DNA of 64,000 nt. Source: Ligustrum vulgare (lineage: Eukaryota > Streptophyta > Magnoliopsida > Lamiales > Oleaceae). The translations under genes and the position numbers were made by a program. The stretch is taken from the NCBI GenBank assembly GCA_963555705.1, contig OY743171.1, positions 26,034,852 through 26,098,851 on the forward strand, in the 5' to 3' direction. Shown here in pieces: positions 13,651 through 24,571 of this stretch (positions are counted from its first letter, which is position 1; each line of letters begins with the position of its first letter). The notes below the pieces were generated by a model. The model did no database searches. It was given only the letters and a program-made list of their open reading frames with translations, and was not told where the DNA came from.

Positions 13651-13882
13651 GTGACGTCAAAATTTGAAATTTTGATTTAATATTATATTAGTTTTAATAT
13701 AATATATAGTAGTCTAGATAATTATGTTTATCTTATATATATCATTATATTTATTTTTAATTATTAAACACATAACTAAATGAATTAATACCTGAATTTA
13801 AAAAAAAAAAAGATTTCCTTCACGTGATTTTTGAATTGCATCTTTGAAACACAAGGTTTTATGTAATTTTCCCTTTATTTTA

Positions 13883-14981
13883 CTAGTGTTACACACGTAC
13901 GATATACGATCATTTATTATTCACATATATTGAATTTATATATTAATATATGAAATAAATATTTAATTAAAAATGAAAAACGAATAAACAATTAATTACA
14001 AAAAAAGATACAATTATTCATACATTAATTTTTTTACGGTTCGTATGTTTATCGTTCCAAGAAATTTCTTTAAATATTGTAATTTAAAGCTTAAAGTGAA
14101 AAAACAAAATAACATTTAAATAAAATTTGCAATAAGAAATAAATAGATCTATCTGTAATATACGCTCAAAATTTTATCAAAACGAAAATAAAAAATAGAT
14201 TGATAAACGCTCTTATTTCACCCTATTTCATTTTCAATTTTTAAAGAAAAAATATTTATGTGATATTGACAAAGTTTTTTTTTTTTTTTCACTTTTATGA
14301 ATTTAAAAAAATGTAATATATTTTAAAGAGGGGAGGCATACCAAGAAACTTCGGGACCTGAAAAACACTGCTATTTAAAAATTTGCATTCTTTGAATTAT
14401 TTTAAATCAGAACTTTGTCCAAAATGAATAATAAATAGTTAATTAATACTACTTACAATTTTAGGAAATATGTTTTAGATGGAAAATGTGTCAATACCTA
14501 TTTTTGGGAAGTAATTTTATATTCTTAGAATTTTATCAAAACGAAAAGGAAAAATTACTTTCCAAAAAAAAATGGAGAATGAAAATAAAAAATAGATCGA
14601 TGAACGTTCGTATTTCATCCTCTTTCATTTTCTATATTTAAAGGAAAAAATATTTATGTGATACTGACAAAGTTTTTTTTTCAAGAGGGAAAGACAGACC
14701 AATAAATTTTGGGACTTGAAAAACGCTGGTATTAAAAAAGGTGCATTCAAACATATTTAGTCCTTATTTGAGCCCCAATTATCCACAAAATGAGTTTTAT
14801 AACAACGATTTTTTGAAGAATGTGTACTTAAACCCCTATTTGAGACCCATTATTTCAAATAATGTAGTTTGTAATAGTAAATTTTGGGAGAATGGATTAT
14901 TAAAAAGTAGGAATTTTTTTGAATTTGTATGTTAGATTATTTTATCAATAGAATATTGGTTGAAAATATGTTTTTAAAAAA
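13883..14981. repeat. AT-rich region with a diverged direct duplication
   Basis: About 130 bp at 14170-14300 recurs at 14560-14690. Shared stretches include AATATTTATGTGATA(T/C)TGACAAAG, ATAAAAAATAGAT(T/C)GAT and ATTTTATCAAAACGAAAA. No coding sequence is seen. Confidence 0.5.
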
Positions 14982-15702
14982 TAAGGCCCTGTTCTCTTTG
15001 ATATTTTGAGGTCGTTTTCTGTTTTTATTTTCGAAAACACTAAAAACGTGTTCTCTTTACCATTTTCGAAAGCGCATTTTAGAAAAAAAAAAAAAAAAAT
15101 TGTACCCAAAACCTCGTTTTGGGCGTTTTGTGTGTATTTCAACAAAAAATGTTCAAGACGCAGAAAACGCGTTTTGGGATTTTTTTTTTTTGAATTATCC
15201 TAACTTGGAACAAATTTAAATAAAGTTTTATTGAATTCAATATCAACATTAAAAAAAAAATTAAGAGAAAATTCTTGTTGTTATATTTCATAAAATGCCT
15301 TGATAAATGAACTCTGATAGTTTTGAAAGAACTTGCATTTTCTGGATTTTAATAGAACTAGAACTTCCTCAAATCCCGAACTTGACCAATCTGTATTAAT
15401 ATAGACTCTTAATACTCATATTAGAGTGTTACATGTAACCATGTTTTCAGTGTATTGTGAAAGAAAATTTAAGTTTAAGCCAGTAGTTTTCTACAAGCAA
15501 ATTAATTAAAAATAATTTATGTAGTATTCTGCAAAATTTCAAACGGAACGTGTTTTTCAGTTTTTCATTTTCAAAAACAATTTTCGGAAATGACAAACCA
15601 AACACGTTTTCAGCAAATTTGAAAACAAAAATAAAAACAGGAAACACAAAACATTTTCGAAAATGAAAATACAAAATAAAATACAAACAGAACGCTACCT
15701 AA
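14982..15702. mobile_element. hAT-like non-autonomous inverted-repeat element (putative)
   Basis: The left end reads TAAGGCCCTGTTCTCTTTG. The right end, reversed, reads TTAGGTAGCGTTCTGTTTG. Similarity continues inward for about 100 bp with TTTTCGAAAA and AAAACGTGTT(C/T) on both sides. Ends of the form TAGGnnCnGTTnG are typical of hAT-derived MITEs. I could not confirm the expected 8-bp target duplication: TGTTTTTA on the left against TGTTTTGA on the right is close, but leaves 5 extra bases. No transposase is present. Confidence 0.5.
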
Positions 15703-17130
15703 TGTTTTGAATAAAGTGTACCTAATAGGGAACAATATTTTTACGAAGTGACCACGATTGTAATAGTTAGGAACTTGAATGACTTACAGTAAAAAAAAAA
15801 ATTCAATGACCATTTGCATAACTCGTTTGTAAAACTATTTAATTTTAATGATTATCGACATAATTAATCTTTTCAAAATATAATTTATAAATTATTACAA
15901 ATTAATTTTTCATTACCGAATAGTATTATTAGAATTGGTACTAACTATCCTAATACAATAGTTGATATTTAGATATCTATTAAACAAATATTTCATTTCA
16001 TATTTACATTAATATTACAAATTAAATATACGTGGTCCTATATTTAAATGGATGTTATACCAAGAAATCATCTTTGCATCTCAATTTATAAAGGCGGCAC
16101 GGTCGTTTAACCCATAAGATATAATATTTTATTACTTATCCGTATGAAATTGATTTTCAAGAATCATTTTTTCTAAACATTCATTTTCAATCACACATTC
16201 TTTGAAAAATCACAAATTTTCATACTACTTTTTACTTACACATTCTAAAAACATTATTTTTCACAAAATCAATTATCAAAAATGAAAATCAAACAGTTAA
16301 GTTACGTTTAAATCGATCTATGATGTGAAACCACTACCATTGATAGAAATTGAAAAAAAAATCATATATACTAACTATCGAAATATTAAAAATATTCAAA
16401 ACTTATTCAAAATTTTCAATAAAACGTAACTTTTCATTTTCTACCCATTAGTCAAGGTCATGTCATTGAATTTTTTTTAAATGTTTTAAATACACATGTT
16501 TAACCACATCCTATTTTGAAATAGAATGAGCTTGCTAACATACGTTTTATTTTTATTTTGAAAAAAATTAGTTAAACTAAATGTTAAAGTCTACAATATA
16601 TATTTGCATATTTTGATTATGTAAATCTGTGGTTTTAAACATAAAACTATATGAACAAATGAGTAAATAAATAAATAAATTTAATTTTAAAATGAAAAAT
16701 AAATAGATCGAAATATGAAGTTGTAAAAATTATTCAGACTTAATTGAATTTACTTAAAAAAGTTTGGTTGTTTATTATTTTCTTTTAATTTGATAAGAAA
16801 AACAACTCCAATTGAAATTAATTATTTAGGACCAAATTAAATTTAGTTAAGAAATTATAAATATCATTGTAGGACTTAAAACAATTTTGAAATAGTAGGA
16901 CATTGAGAAAAATGAAATGTATAAAATAAAGTTTTTACCTTGAATCTTTGATGTAATTTTAGGGATGACATGTTTACAATTGACTCTCACTTGTGAGTTC
17001 GTATTATAGTTCTCGTTGAGATGTTCGATTTGACACCCATATTGCATATTTTTCGATTTCAAAACAGTAGTATAATTATCAAAAGTATTCTGATTCATTG
17101 AGTAATTGTATTTTTAGAAAGATAGTTTTA
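15703..17130. other. AT-rich stretch with no gene seen
   Basis: No recognised coding sequence, repeat family or RNA. Short open frames here, for example on the minus strand at 16847-17098, lack any recognisable motif. Confidence 0.6.
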
Positions 17131-17892
17131 GGGGAAAAGTTCCAAAACCTGTTTTTAGGAAGTGTCTTACTTTTATATATAGTATGATTTTTTTTTTTTT
17201 TGATACATCATATCTCCTACATTTAAATATACACAATTTCAATTTTAACAAATTCAAAAATCAGGTCATAAATAAATTTCTTAATTAAATTGATAATTAA
17301 TTAGATTAATGTCACAATTACATATAATTTCTTTTTTCATTACGTACTAGTCACAATCAAGAACGTCACATTAACAAATCACAAATTTTATAAGTTACAA
17401 ATTATTTATGGGTCACAAATTTTTAGAATAATTTATTTTACAGTTACAAATGATAAATTTTATAAGTCAAGTCAAAACAGTAATAAATTATCAAATTAGT
17501 CGGTCACGACTTATTTCTCGGTATATATCACTAATTTTATAGGTCAAAACTCAAAAATTATTTTTCAATCACATATTATCAAATTAATCTATTACGACTT
17601 GTATGTCAATAAAAAAAATCACGTATTTATAGGTCAAGTTTTATTTTGTGGTTACAAATTATCAAATTCATCTATCACAACATTTCTCAAGCACAAGTCA
17701 CAATAGGTCACAAATTATAAATAATTGATCACAATCCATTTTTTTTATCACAAATTATCATATTAATTGATCGCAAGTTAATTATTGGATCACTATTCAT
17801 CAAATAAACGGTCACAATCACCTACTAAATGAACTACCCTTCATTTGCCCCCACTTCACTTCACCCCACCACCACCACCACCACCGTCTAAC
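17131..17892. mobile_element. Truncated Mutator-like element 3 (left part only)
   Basis: It begins GGGGAAAAGTTCCAAAACC and has the inner block TTCAAAAATCAGGTCATAAAT, the same layout as the left end of element 2. A subterminal array of GTCACAA and GGTCACAA motifs follows (17300-17830), then the start of a C-rich block (CCCCACTTCACTTCACCCCA, CCACCACC). At 17893 it is cut off by a gypsy LTR. I find no matching right end in the window. Confidence 0.7.
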
Positions 17893-18050
17893 TGATAAGT
17901 GAATTTTAAGTACTTGTTTAGATGCTAAAACTATGAATTTAAATCGTCAATTTGTAAAGTTTTTACTTAATTCGTTGTTCTTTGTATTTATTCAGTATTT
18001 TACCTAAGTTTGAGAGAATGGATGCATAGAGGTGATATTTTTTTTACCCA
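17893..18050 (+). mobile_element. Gypsy LTR fragment, plus orientation
   Basis: TGATAAGTGAATTTTAAGTA at 17893 followed by ATGCTAAAACTATGAATTTAAATC matches the LTR start at 34130 over about 130 bp. The copy stops near 18040, where sequence of the minus-strand gag-protease element takes over. It truncates Mutator-like element 3. Confidence 0.6.
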
Positions 18051-18674
18051 AAATCGAATGTATGTGTAAATAAAAACACATGAATGAGATTCCCACTCCC
18101 AAACTAGAAATGTACATTGTCCTCAATGTATTTGAAAAACATAAATCAAATGAGCACAAAATAATAAAGAGGGCCTAGGTACTTCCCGGGTTTGGAGAGG
18201 GGGTGTTCACACTTTGAAGCTTTGACTTGAACGTTTCGTTAGATGAAATGATCATATACTTCCTTTTCCATGTTCGGCCGAAAGTACCTATGATGATATT
18301 TTCCTTACAAACAAGATTAATGATCATTAAAATCATAAATATCACATAGGAACTAAAACAATTCAACTAAACACCCCCAAACTAGGATTGTGGTGATAAA
18401 TATCAAAACAAAAAAGAAAATACAAATCCTAAAAATGCTAAACCATGCAAAATAGGGGCACCAAAATATTCAATGCAACTAGCATGTCAAAATGTGAATT
18501 GCAAACATGCTAGTGATCCTAAAATGCAATGTCAAGAAACTAAACAATTATAAATCAAATAAAAAACTCAAAAGCAATAAATAAAATAATTACAGAAAAA
18601 ATGATTGAAACATTGGGTTGCCTCCCAACAAGCGCTTCATTTAAAGTCTAGAGCTAGACTTTTTGACAAACTTT
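18051..18674 (-). mobile_element. 3' noncoding part of Athila/Tat-like element A, with polypurine-tract-like sites
   Basis: On the minus strand, CTAGTTTGGGGGTG (about 18369-18385) and CTAGTTTGGGAGTGGG (about 18092-18108) have the form of the polypurine tract that precedes the 3' LTR in Athila/Tat-type elements. The sequence GGGTTGCCTCCCAACAAGCG (18613-18632) is the conserved segment just downstream of the protease frame and also occurs in element B at 59451. I could not define the 3' LTR itself. Confidence 0.55.
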
Positions 18675-21025
18675 TCAAGGTGGCATGGAACATGATGTTG
18701 AGGCCCTATCATTTTCCTTGACCCCATATTCAGCTTGTTCCCATAGATGAAGATGTTGTGCCACTTCAATTTTTGAGCAATTTTCAAGTAGTGGATTTTG
18801 ATTCACGAGTTGAACCATATCAAATGTTACTTTCTCATCCTCCACTCGAAGCATGACCTCCTCCTTTTCCACATCAACCAAAGCTCTAGTAGTAGCTAGA
18901 AAGGGTCGGCCTAAAATCAGTGGCATTTTACTATCTTCCTCCATGTCTAGAATTACGAAGTCAACAGGGAATATAAATTTGTCCACTTTAACTAGCACAT
19001 CCTCAATGACTCCATATGGGTATCGAATGGAGTGATCAGCTAGCTGCAAGATGATCGAGCTTGGTTTTGGGTCCCCTAATCCTAGCTTCATATAGACTGA
19101 AAGAGGCATCAAATTTATACTTGGACCAAGGTCACATAAAACTTTGTTAAATTTTAAGTCACCAATGATGCAAGGAATTGAAAAACTCCCTGGATCTCTC
19201 AGCTTGGGTGGCAGTTTTTGTTGCAAGATGGCGCTGCACTCTTCATTCAGTGACACCTCTTCAAGTTCCTCAAGTTTTCTCTTACTTGACATCATCTTTT
19301 TCAGGAACTTGGTATAGCTGGGGATTTGGGTAATGACTTCTAGGAAAGGAATGTTAATGTGCAGCTTTCTGAGCATGTTGAGAAATTTATTGAACTGCTG
19401 ATCGTCCTTAGGCTTTTGTAGTCTTTACGGGAATGGAATAGGGGACTCATGAGGCTTAATTTTCAATTTTACATCATTCCCCTCTTTCTTTTCATCAGAT
19501 AGCTTCTCTGGTGCCTCAACTTGTTTTCCCTTCTTTTCACCTGGCTTTTGAACATGAACATCAGGCAACTTAACTCCACTACATGTAGTTATTGCATTTA
19601 CTCCTTGTTTCACATTCCAACTCTTCAATCTTTGGGGAAAAGGAGTAGGTGGTTCATATTCTCTGTCACATGGAGCAAAAGTGATCCTCCCTGGCACAAA
19701 ATCTACCTCTCTTTCAACAGTTTTGATTGCATCACTTGCTCCCTAGGATTAACCTCTGTGTTACCAGACAATGTACCTGGGGCTCTGTTTGCTAAAGCCT
19801 GAGCTATCTGACCAACTTGGGTTTCCAAGTTTTTGATTGAAGCTTGATGATTTCGCAATGTAATTTCAGTCATTCTCATGAATTGGTCAGTTTTGGTCAT
19901 GAATTGATCGGTTTTAGCCATAAACTGATTGGTTTGGCTTATGTACTGGTCAGTCTTCTCCATCAATTTCATGACCATCTCTTCAAGTTGATGTTTCTTC
20001 TCCACTACCTGCTGTGGAAGAGTTTGCTGGCCTGTTTCATTTTGATTATCCCTCCATGAGAAGTTAGGGTGATTTCGCCAACCAGAATTGTAATTGTTGG
20101 AAAATGGATTATTTTGACGGCACCCCCCTTGTACAAAATTTACTTGTTCAGCTTGACTAGCTAGAATTGGACAATCCGATGTATTATGATTAGCCCCACA
20201 TTCCTCGCATCCAGTTACTACACTTTTTATTGAATGGTTGGTTTGTATGAAATTCATCAAAGAGTCTATTTTAGTAGACAATGCCAAAACATCATCCACT
20301 GCATAAACTCCTGCTGGTTTCTTTTGGATTATTCTCTCAGATGCCCACATTTCATTGGTATTGGCTATTCTCTCAAACAGTTCAAGTGCTTCATCAAGAA
20401 TTTGGGTAGTTACTGATCCATTGGATGACGAATCAACAAGACTCTTGAAATGAGGGAGCAAGCCAATGTAAAAGTACCTTACTTGCTCATTTTTAGGTAG
20501 TCCATGTTGAGGGCACTTTCTAAGCATGCTTTTAAACCTGCTCCGTGCTTCATCAAATGATTCAGACTCTTGTTGTTGGAAAATTGTTATGTCATGTCTT
20601 AGTTTAGCGACTTTGGCTGGAGGCATGAATTTTGTACAAAATTTTTGAGCCAAGTCATTCCAAGTTGTTATACTTGCAGGAGGACAGGAGTCTAACCAAT
20701 TTATTGCCCTATCTCTTAAGGTGTATGGAAACAACCTAAGTCTGATGGCATCATCTGAAACACCCTGATATTTAAAATGTTCACACATGTCTAAAAATTT
20801 AGACAAATGTGCATGTGGATTTTCATCGGGTTTTCCATAGAATTGATGTCCATTTTGAAACATGTTTATCACATTGGTCTTTAATTGGAAGTTTGCATGA
20901 CCAAAAGCTGGATAAACTATGCTTGATTGGTTTTGGACAATTTACGGGATTATGAAATCTCTTACAAGTCTATTTCCCTCATCATTTGGCTCAACACTAG
21001 GTAAAATCAGATTGTTGTTTGCCAT
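18675..21025 (-). pseudogene. Gag-protease region of Athila/Tat-like gypsy element A
   Basis: The gag start is the Met at 21025 (MANNNLILPSVEPNDEGN). A stop (TAA) interrupts near 20942. Capsid then continues to 19703 with GVSDDAIRLRLFPYTLRDRA, AINWLDSCPPASITTWNDLA and KFMPPAKVAKLRHDI, the Retrotrans_gag core, and a zinc-knuckle-like CEECGANHNTSDC. A frameshift plus a local rearrangement near 19700 moves the frame, and a second TAA lies near 19425. The protease segment (19376-18675) has CDLGPSINLMPLSVY, with DLG as the active-site triad typical of this lineage, and ILDMEEDSKMPLILGRPFLA. No reverse transcriptase or integrase follows, so this is a gag-protease-only, non-autonomous type of element. 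It is inactive because of the two stops and the frameshift. Confidence 0.8.
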
Positions 21026-21299
21026 TTGTTCCTCTTTTTGATTTTTCTGTTTATCTAGTTCCCTAATTTCTCTTAACCTACGGTGTAAAATACGTTCTAT
21101 TTCGAGGTAACTTTGAAAAGATTCCTGTTCTTCGAACGCAACATACACAAGTAAAAGAAAAACAACGAAACTAGTGACTAAACTAAAATTAAAATGTAAA
21201 GTCCTAAAATAAAATAAAAACAAAAACAAAAATAAATAATAAGAATAAAGCAGTAAAAAGTCTGAATTAGTGAAAGTAATCTAAAAATAAATTTAAACT

Positions 21300-22380
21300 A
21301 CAATCCCCGGCAACAGCGTCAAAAACTTGGTACGCTCCTCAAGTGCACGGGTCGCGCAAGTAATAAAGTGGACGTGAGTCCAAGTATCGATCCCACAGAG
21401 ATTGTTTTAAATTGTATTTTAAACTACAATTCCTTAACCGGAACGAGAAATTGTTTGAATTTGAGAATTTTAAATCTAAACTATACTAAAGATTAAACTA
21501 AAGAAAGCAATGAAATTGATTTAACTAAATGTATGAAATAAACATGTTAGAATTGTGATTCCACTTTGTTCCATCATCCATATTTTGAATTAAACATTTA
21601 ACGACAATTTATGGGAAATTGAAAATCCATGTTGCTTATGTTTTTAAAACCCTCTTTCAAACGGTGAATTAAAACATTTTCCTATAAGGAACTTGACTAT
21701 ATTTCTATGACAAATCCAAACCTATAGAAAAGTATTATCGATTTATGAACACTTTTTGGGATTACACAAAGTATAGGGGTATAATTCTATCCACTATCAA
21801 ACTTTGTGTCAATTAACCTAAGTCCAATAATTTCCTACTCTTTCGAACATAGAAAATTATCACAAGCATCAAATAATCATGCGTCCACAATTATAGATAA
21901 AAATAAATACACAATCAATTGCTCAACCCCATAAAAAGCTTAAATTAAAATACTAAATCAAAACATGGAATCCGGTAAACAAAGTATCATCACAATCCTA
22001 ACAATTAATTTAGCCTAAAAACATGATTGATGAATAATCAACAAAATAATTGATAGACATCACCCGATTTGAAGAACTTAATTAATTGGCATGAATGGTT
22101 GAATATTGCACTGAAAAAATCTGGAACTGTGCCACGGTTTCTCCCAGTTTCCACCTCTGTCTGCGTTCTTCTCTCAGTCCGCGGCTCTCTTCCAATTCTT
22201 CCGTCTGCGGCCCCTTTTTTTCTGTGTGATATCTGCCCTTTTTATTCAGTTCCGCCCCTTTACTGCCGTCAATTCTTGTTCCAAAAAAAGAGAGTCAAAA
22301 TCCAGTTCAATAATCAGTCCATTTAATTTGTTCCTGCCGAATAGAAACTGTCCACTAAGGTTCCATGCTCCATTCAATTA
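21300..22380 (-). mobile_element. 5' end of element A: primer-site region and LTR-like sequence
   Basis: On the minus strand, TTGACGCTGTTGCCGGGGAT (21306-21325 region) is a one-to-two-mismatch version of the TGGCGCCGTTGCCGGGGA primer site, complementary to tRNA-Asp, used by Athila/Tat-type elements. Beyond it lie GCGACCCGTGCACTTGAGG and about 1 kb of LTR-like sequence with a CT-rich block (22130-22260). The CRM-like element interrupts it at 22381 and the flank resumes at 29294. The outer LTR border was not identified. Confidence 0.55.
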
Positions 22381-23260
22381 TGATGCAAACCACGTAGCAA
22401 TTGTAGCTACGCAACCCACAAATTATTGGAATCGACCCAAGAACGCCAAGAACCACGATTTATGTATCCAATTAAAATTAATTGAATCAAGCAACCAATA
22501 CAATCACTGGGATATATTGACCTCTTGATCACAAGAAATAATAATTCTCACCGAGATTTGAACAAACAAGAATAACTCGCAAGTTCGAATTTTATTCAAT
22601 GAAGAATAAAGATTGTGAAAGCAATTTTGCCTCTCAATTATAATATCAAAGTTGTCTAATGAATAATGAAAATTACATCCCTATAAATAGGGTCAAAACT
22701 AGGTTTAAGAGTTCTATTTAAACAAGGAAACAAATAACTAAAATTAAGGAAATAATTAAAACCCTAATTAACGCGTATGGTGAGTTACGGCCGTGATTAA
22801 TTTCCTTACGGCCGTAAGACTCATTCTGTTTCACCGTTACGGCCGTGACATAATTATTTACGGCCGTAAATCTTATTTTCTGAAAATCTTGTTTTTGATC
22901 CGAGGCTGCGTTACGGCCATGATAAAGGATTCTTACGGCCGTAAACTCAATTCTTCAAAATTCCTGTTTTTCCACAATAGACTCGTTACGGCCATGAATA
23001 ATATATGTTACGGCCGTAAATTTAAGATTTCACAATTTTCTTCGACGGCTTGAATGAGGTTGATCCATTCGTCGTTTTGGCTCGGTCCCAACATGGAACT
23101 TGCTTCTTTCGATGACACGAACAATGTTTTGGCCATTGTTTCTTGAACTAACTTGTCCATTGCTTCCTTGGCCCTCTTTGTCTGCAATCGAGTCATCGGT
23201 CCTCCTCTGATCTTCAACGGATCTTTGTGCGGGCTTGTATCCGTGGTCTGGATCACATCA
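22381..23260 (-). repeat. 3' LTR of the CRM-like element
   Basis: It begins TGATGTGATCC (at 23260) and ends TTGCATCA (at 22381). The first 253 bp encode the last 83 residues of integrase plus the stop. A cluster of TTACGGCCGTAA palindromes follows. Confidence 0.93.
22785..23019 (-). repeat. Array of TTACGGCCGTAA palindromes in the 3' LTR
   Basis: There are eight sites in four pairs. On the plus strand each pair is TTACGGCC(G/A)TGA followed about 20 bp later by TTACGGCCGTAA, with pairs about 60 bp apart. The first site on the element's strand coincides with the integrase stop: TTA CGG CCG TAA encodes Leu-Arg-Pro-stop. The same array lies at 28818-29052 in the 5' LTR. Each palindrome contains CGGCCG and can fold back alone or with its partner. 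A role in U3 (promoter or RNA structure) is inference. Confidence 0.85.
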
Positions 23261-24559
23261 TCCCCTCCCTCTTCGAAAGGATTCGACCTCGAATCTGTAC
23301 CTGCATCAAACGGAGATAGATCAGAAACATTAAATGAAGCCGAAACATTATACTCACCAGGAAGATCGAGTTTATAGGCATTATTGTTGATCCTTTCGAT
23401 CACTTGGAATGGACCATCTCCTCGCGGTTGTAACTTTGACTTGCGCTGTTCTGGAAACCGCTCCTTCCTCAAATGTAACCAAACCCAATCACCGGGTTCA
23501 AATATGACGCCTTTTCTTCCTTTGTTAGCCTGCGAAGCATAATGTTCATTTTTCTTTTCAATCGCCAACCTCACCTTGTCGTGGAGTGCTTTAACCATCT
23601 CAGCCTTTTTCTTTCCATCTAAACTACTACGTTCATTCACAGGTAAATGGATTAAATCCAACGGTATTAACGGATTAAAACCATAAACAATTTCAAATGG
23701 TGAACCTGAAGTAGTAGAATGTATAGCCCTATTAAATGCAAATTCAATAAATGACAAACACTCTTCCCAATTTTTCAAATTTTTATTGATTATGGTGCGC
23801 AATAATTGAATCATTGTCCTATTTACTACCTCGGTCTGTCCATCGGTCTGTGGGTGACAAGTTGTAGAAAAAAGTAGTTTTGTTGTTCCACAAGACTCTC
23901 CAAAAATGACTAAGGAATTTAACATCCCTATCCGAGACAATACTTTTAGGCACCCCATGTAAGCGCACGACTTCCCTAAAGAAAATTTCAGCTATGTTTG
24001 TAGCATCGTCAGTTTTGTGGCATGGTATGAAATGTGCCATTTTACTAAAGCGATCTACTATCACAAAAATCGAATCTCGACCCTTCTTAGTCCTAGGCAA
24101 TCCTAAAACAAAATCCATAGAGATATCGACCCAAGGTTCACTAGGGACGGGTAAAGGCATATATAATCAATGGGGTTTAATCCTAGATTTAGCCTTTTTA
24201 CAAGTAATGCATCTATTACAAACCCGAACCACATCAATTTTCATTTTAGGCCAATAGAAATGTTCACTTAGGATTTCAATGGTCTTTTTAACCCCAAAAT
24301 GACCCATTAAGCCTCCACTATGGGCCTCTCTCACAAGTAACTCTCTCATTGTACACCTAGGAACACACAATTTATTTTCTCGAAATAAATAATCATCATG
24401 CTTAAAGAACCTATCCACAGCCCCCTTACCACATGATTCATAAATATTAGAAAAGTCCAGGTCATTAGCATACATGTCCTTAATGTATTCAAATCCAAGC
24501 AATTTAGAGTTTAAAGAATTTAAAAGAACATACCTTCGAGACAATGCATCTGCCACCAC
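23008..24559 (-). pseudogene. Integrase of the CRM-like element, including LTR-encoded tail
   Basis: Domains in order: H2C2 zinc finger (24350-24180; HSGGLMGHFGVKKT and CNRCITCKKAKSR), then a stop where a Gly codon is expected (near 24167). The catalytic core starts at [20 protein letters not shown] and contains the second Asp in [15 protein letters not shown] frameshift follows near 23880. The core ends at [14 protein letters not shown] with the catalytic Glu. The C-terminal domain has the GPF motif (QPRGDGPFQVIERIN) and the tail RSNPFEEGGDD, then GGPMTRLQTKRAKEAMDKL. From 23260 the frame runs inside the 3' LTR to the stop at 23008, a known trait of CRM-type elements in which the C-terminus is linked to chromatin targeting. 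Confidence 0.87.
23261..23274 (-). other. Polypurine tract of the CRM-like element
   Basis: GAAGAGGGAGGGGA on the minus strand lies directly against the 3' LTR start. It would prime plus-strand DNA synthesis. It lies inside the integrase reading frame (Glu-Glu-Gly-Gly-Asp). Confidence 0.9.
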
Positions 24560-24571
24560 ATTTTCCTTACC

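Larger units (their letters stand above)
10518..13873. mobile_element. Complete non-autonomous Mutator-like element 2, mirror architecture
   Basis: It is flanked by a perfect 9-bp duplication TTTATTTTA (10509-10517 and 13874-13882). Ends are GGGAAAAGTAAAAAAC on the left and, reversed, GGGAAAATTACATAAAAC on the right. Both ends carry an inner block TCAGGTATTAATT about 90 bp in, so the inverted repeats reach at least 110 bp with moderate identity. Internal order: C-rich minisatellite (10690-11960), GTCACA array (11990-12510), G-rich minisatellite (12540-13650). No transposase frame exists. A 9-bp duplication plus long inverted repeats is the hallmark of the Mutator superfamily. Only 17 bp, including its own left duplication, separate it from element 1. 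Confidence 0.88.

Noticed and set aside
18853..20416. Several plus-strand frames of 60-93 codons
   Set aside because: They are complements of the gag-protease region of element A.
22069..22528. Two overlapping plus-strand frames of 85 and 100 codons
   Set aside because: They lie in CT-rich LTR-like sequence and run across the border into the CRM-like LTR; no motif is present.
22793..23053. 86-codon plus-strand frame, repeated at 28826-29086
   Set aside because: It is antisense to the LTR palindrome array; the repeated YGRK residues reflect TTACGGCCGTAA, not a protein.
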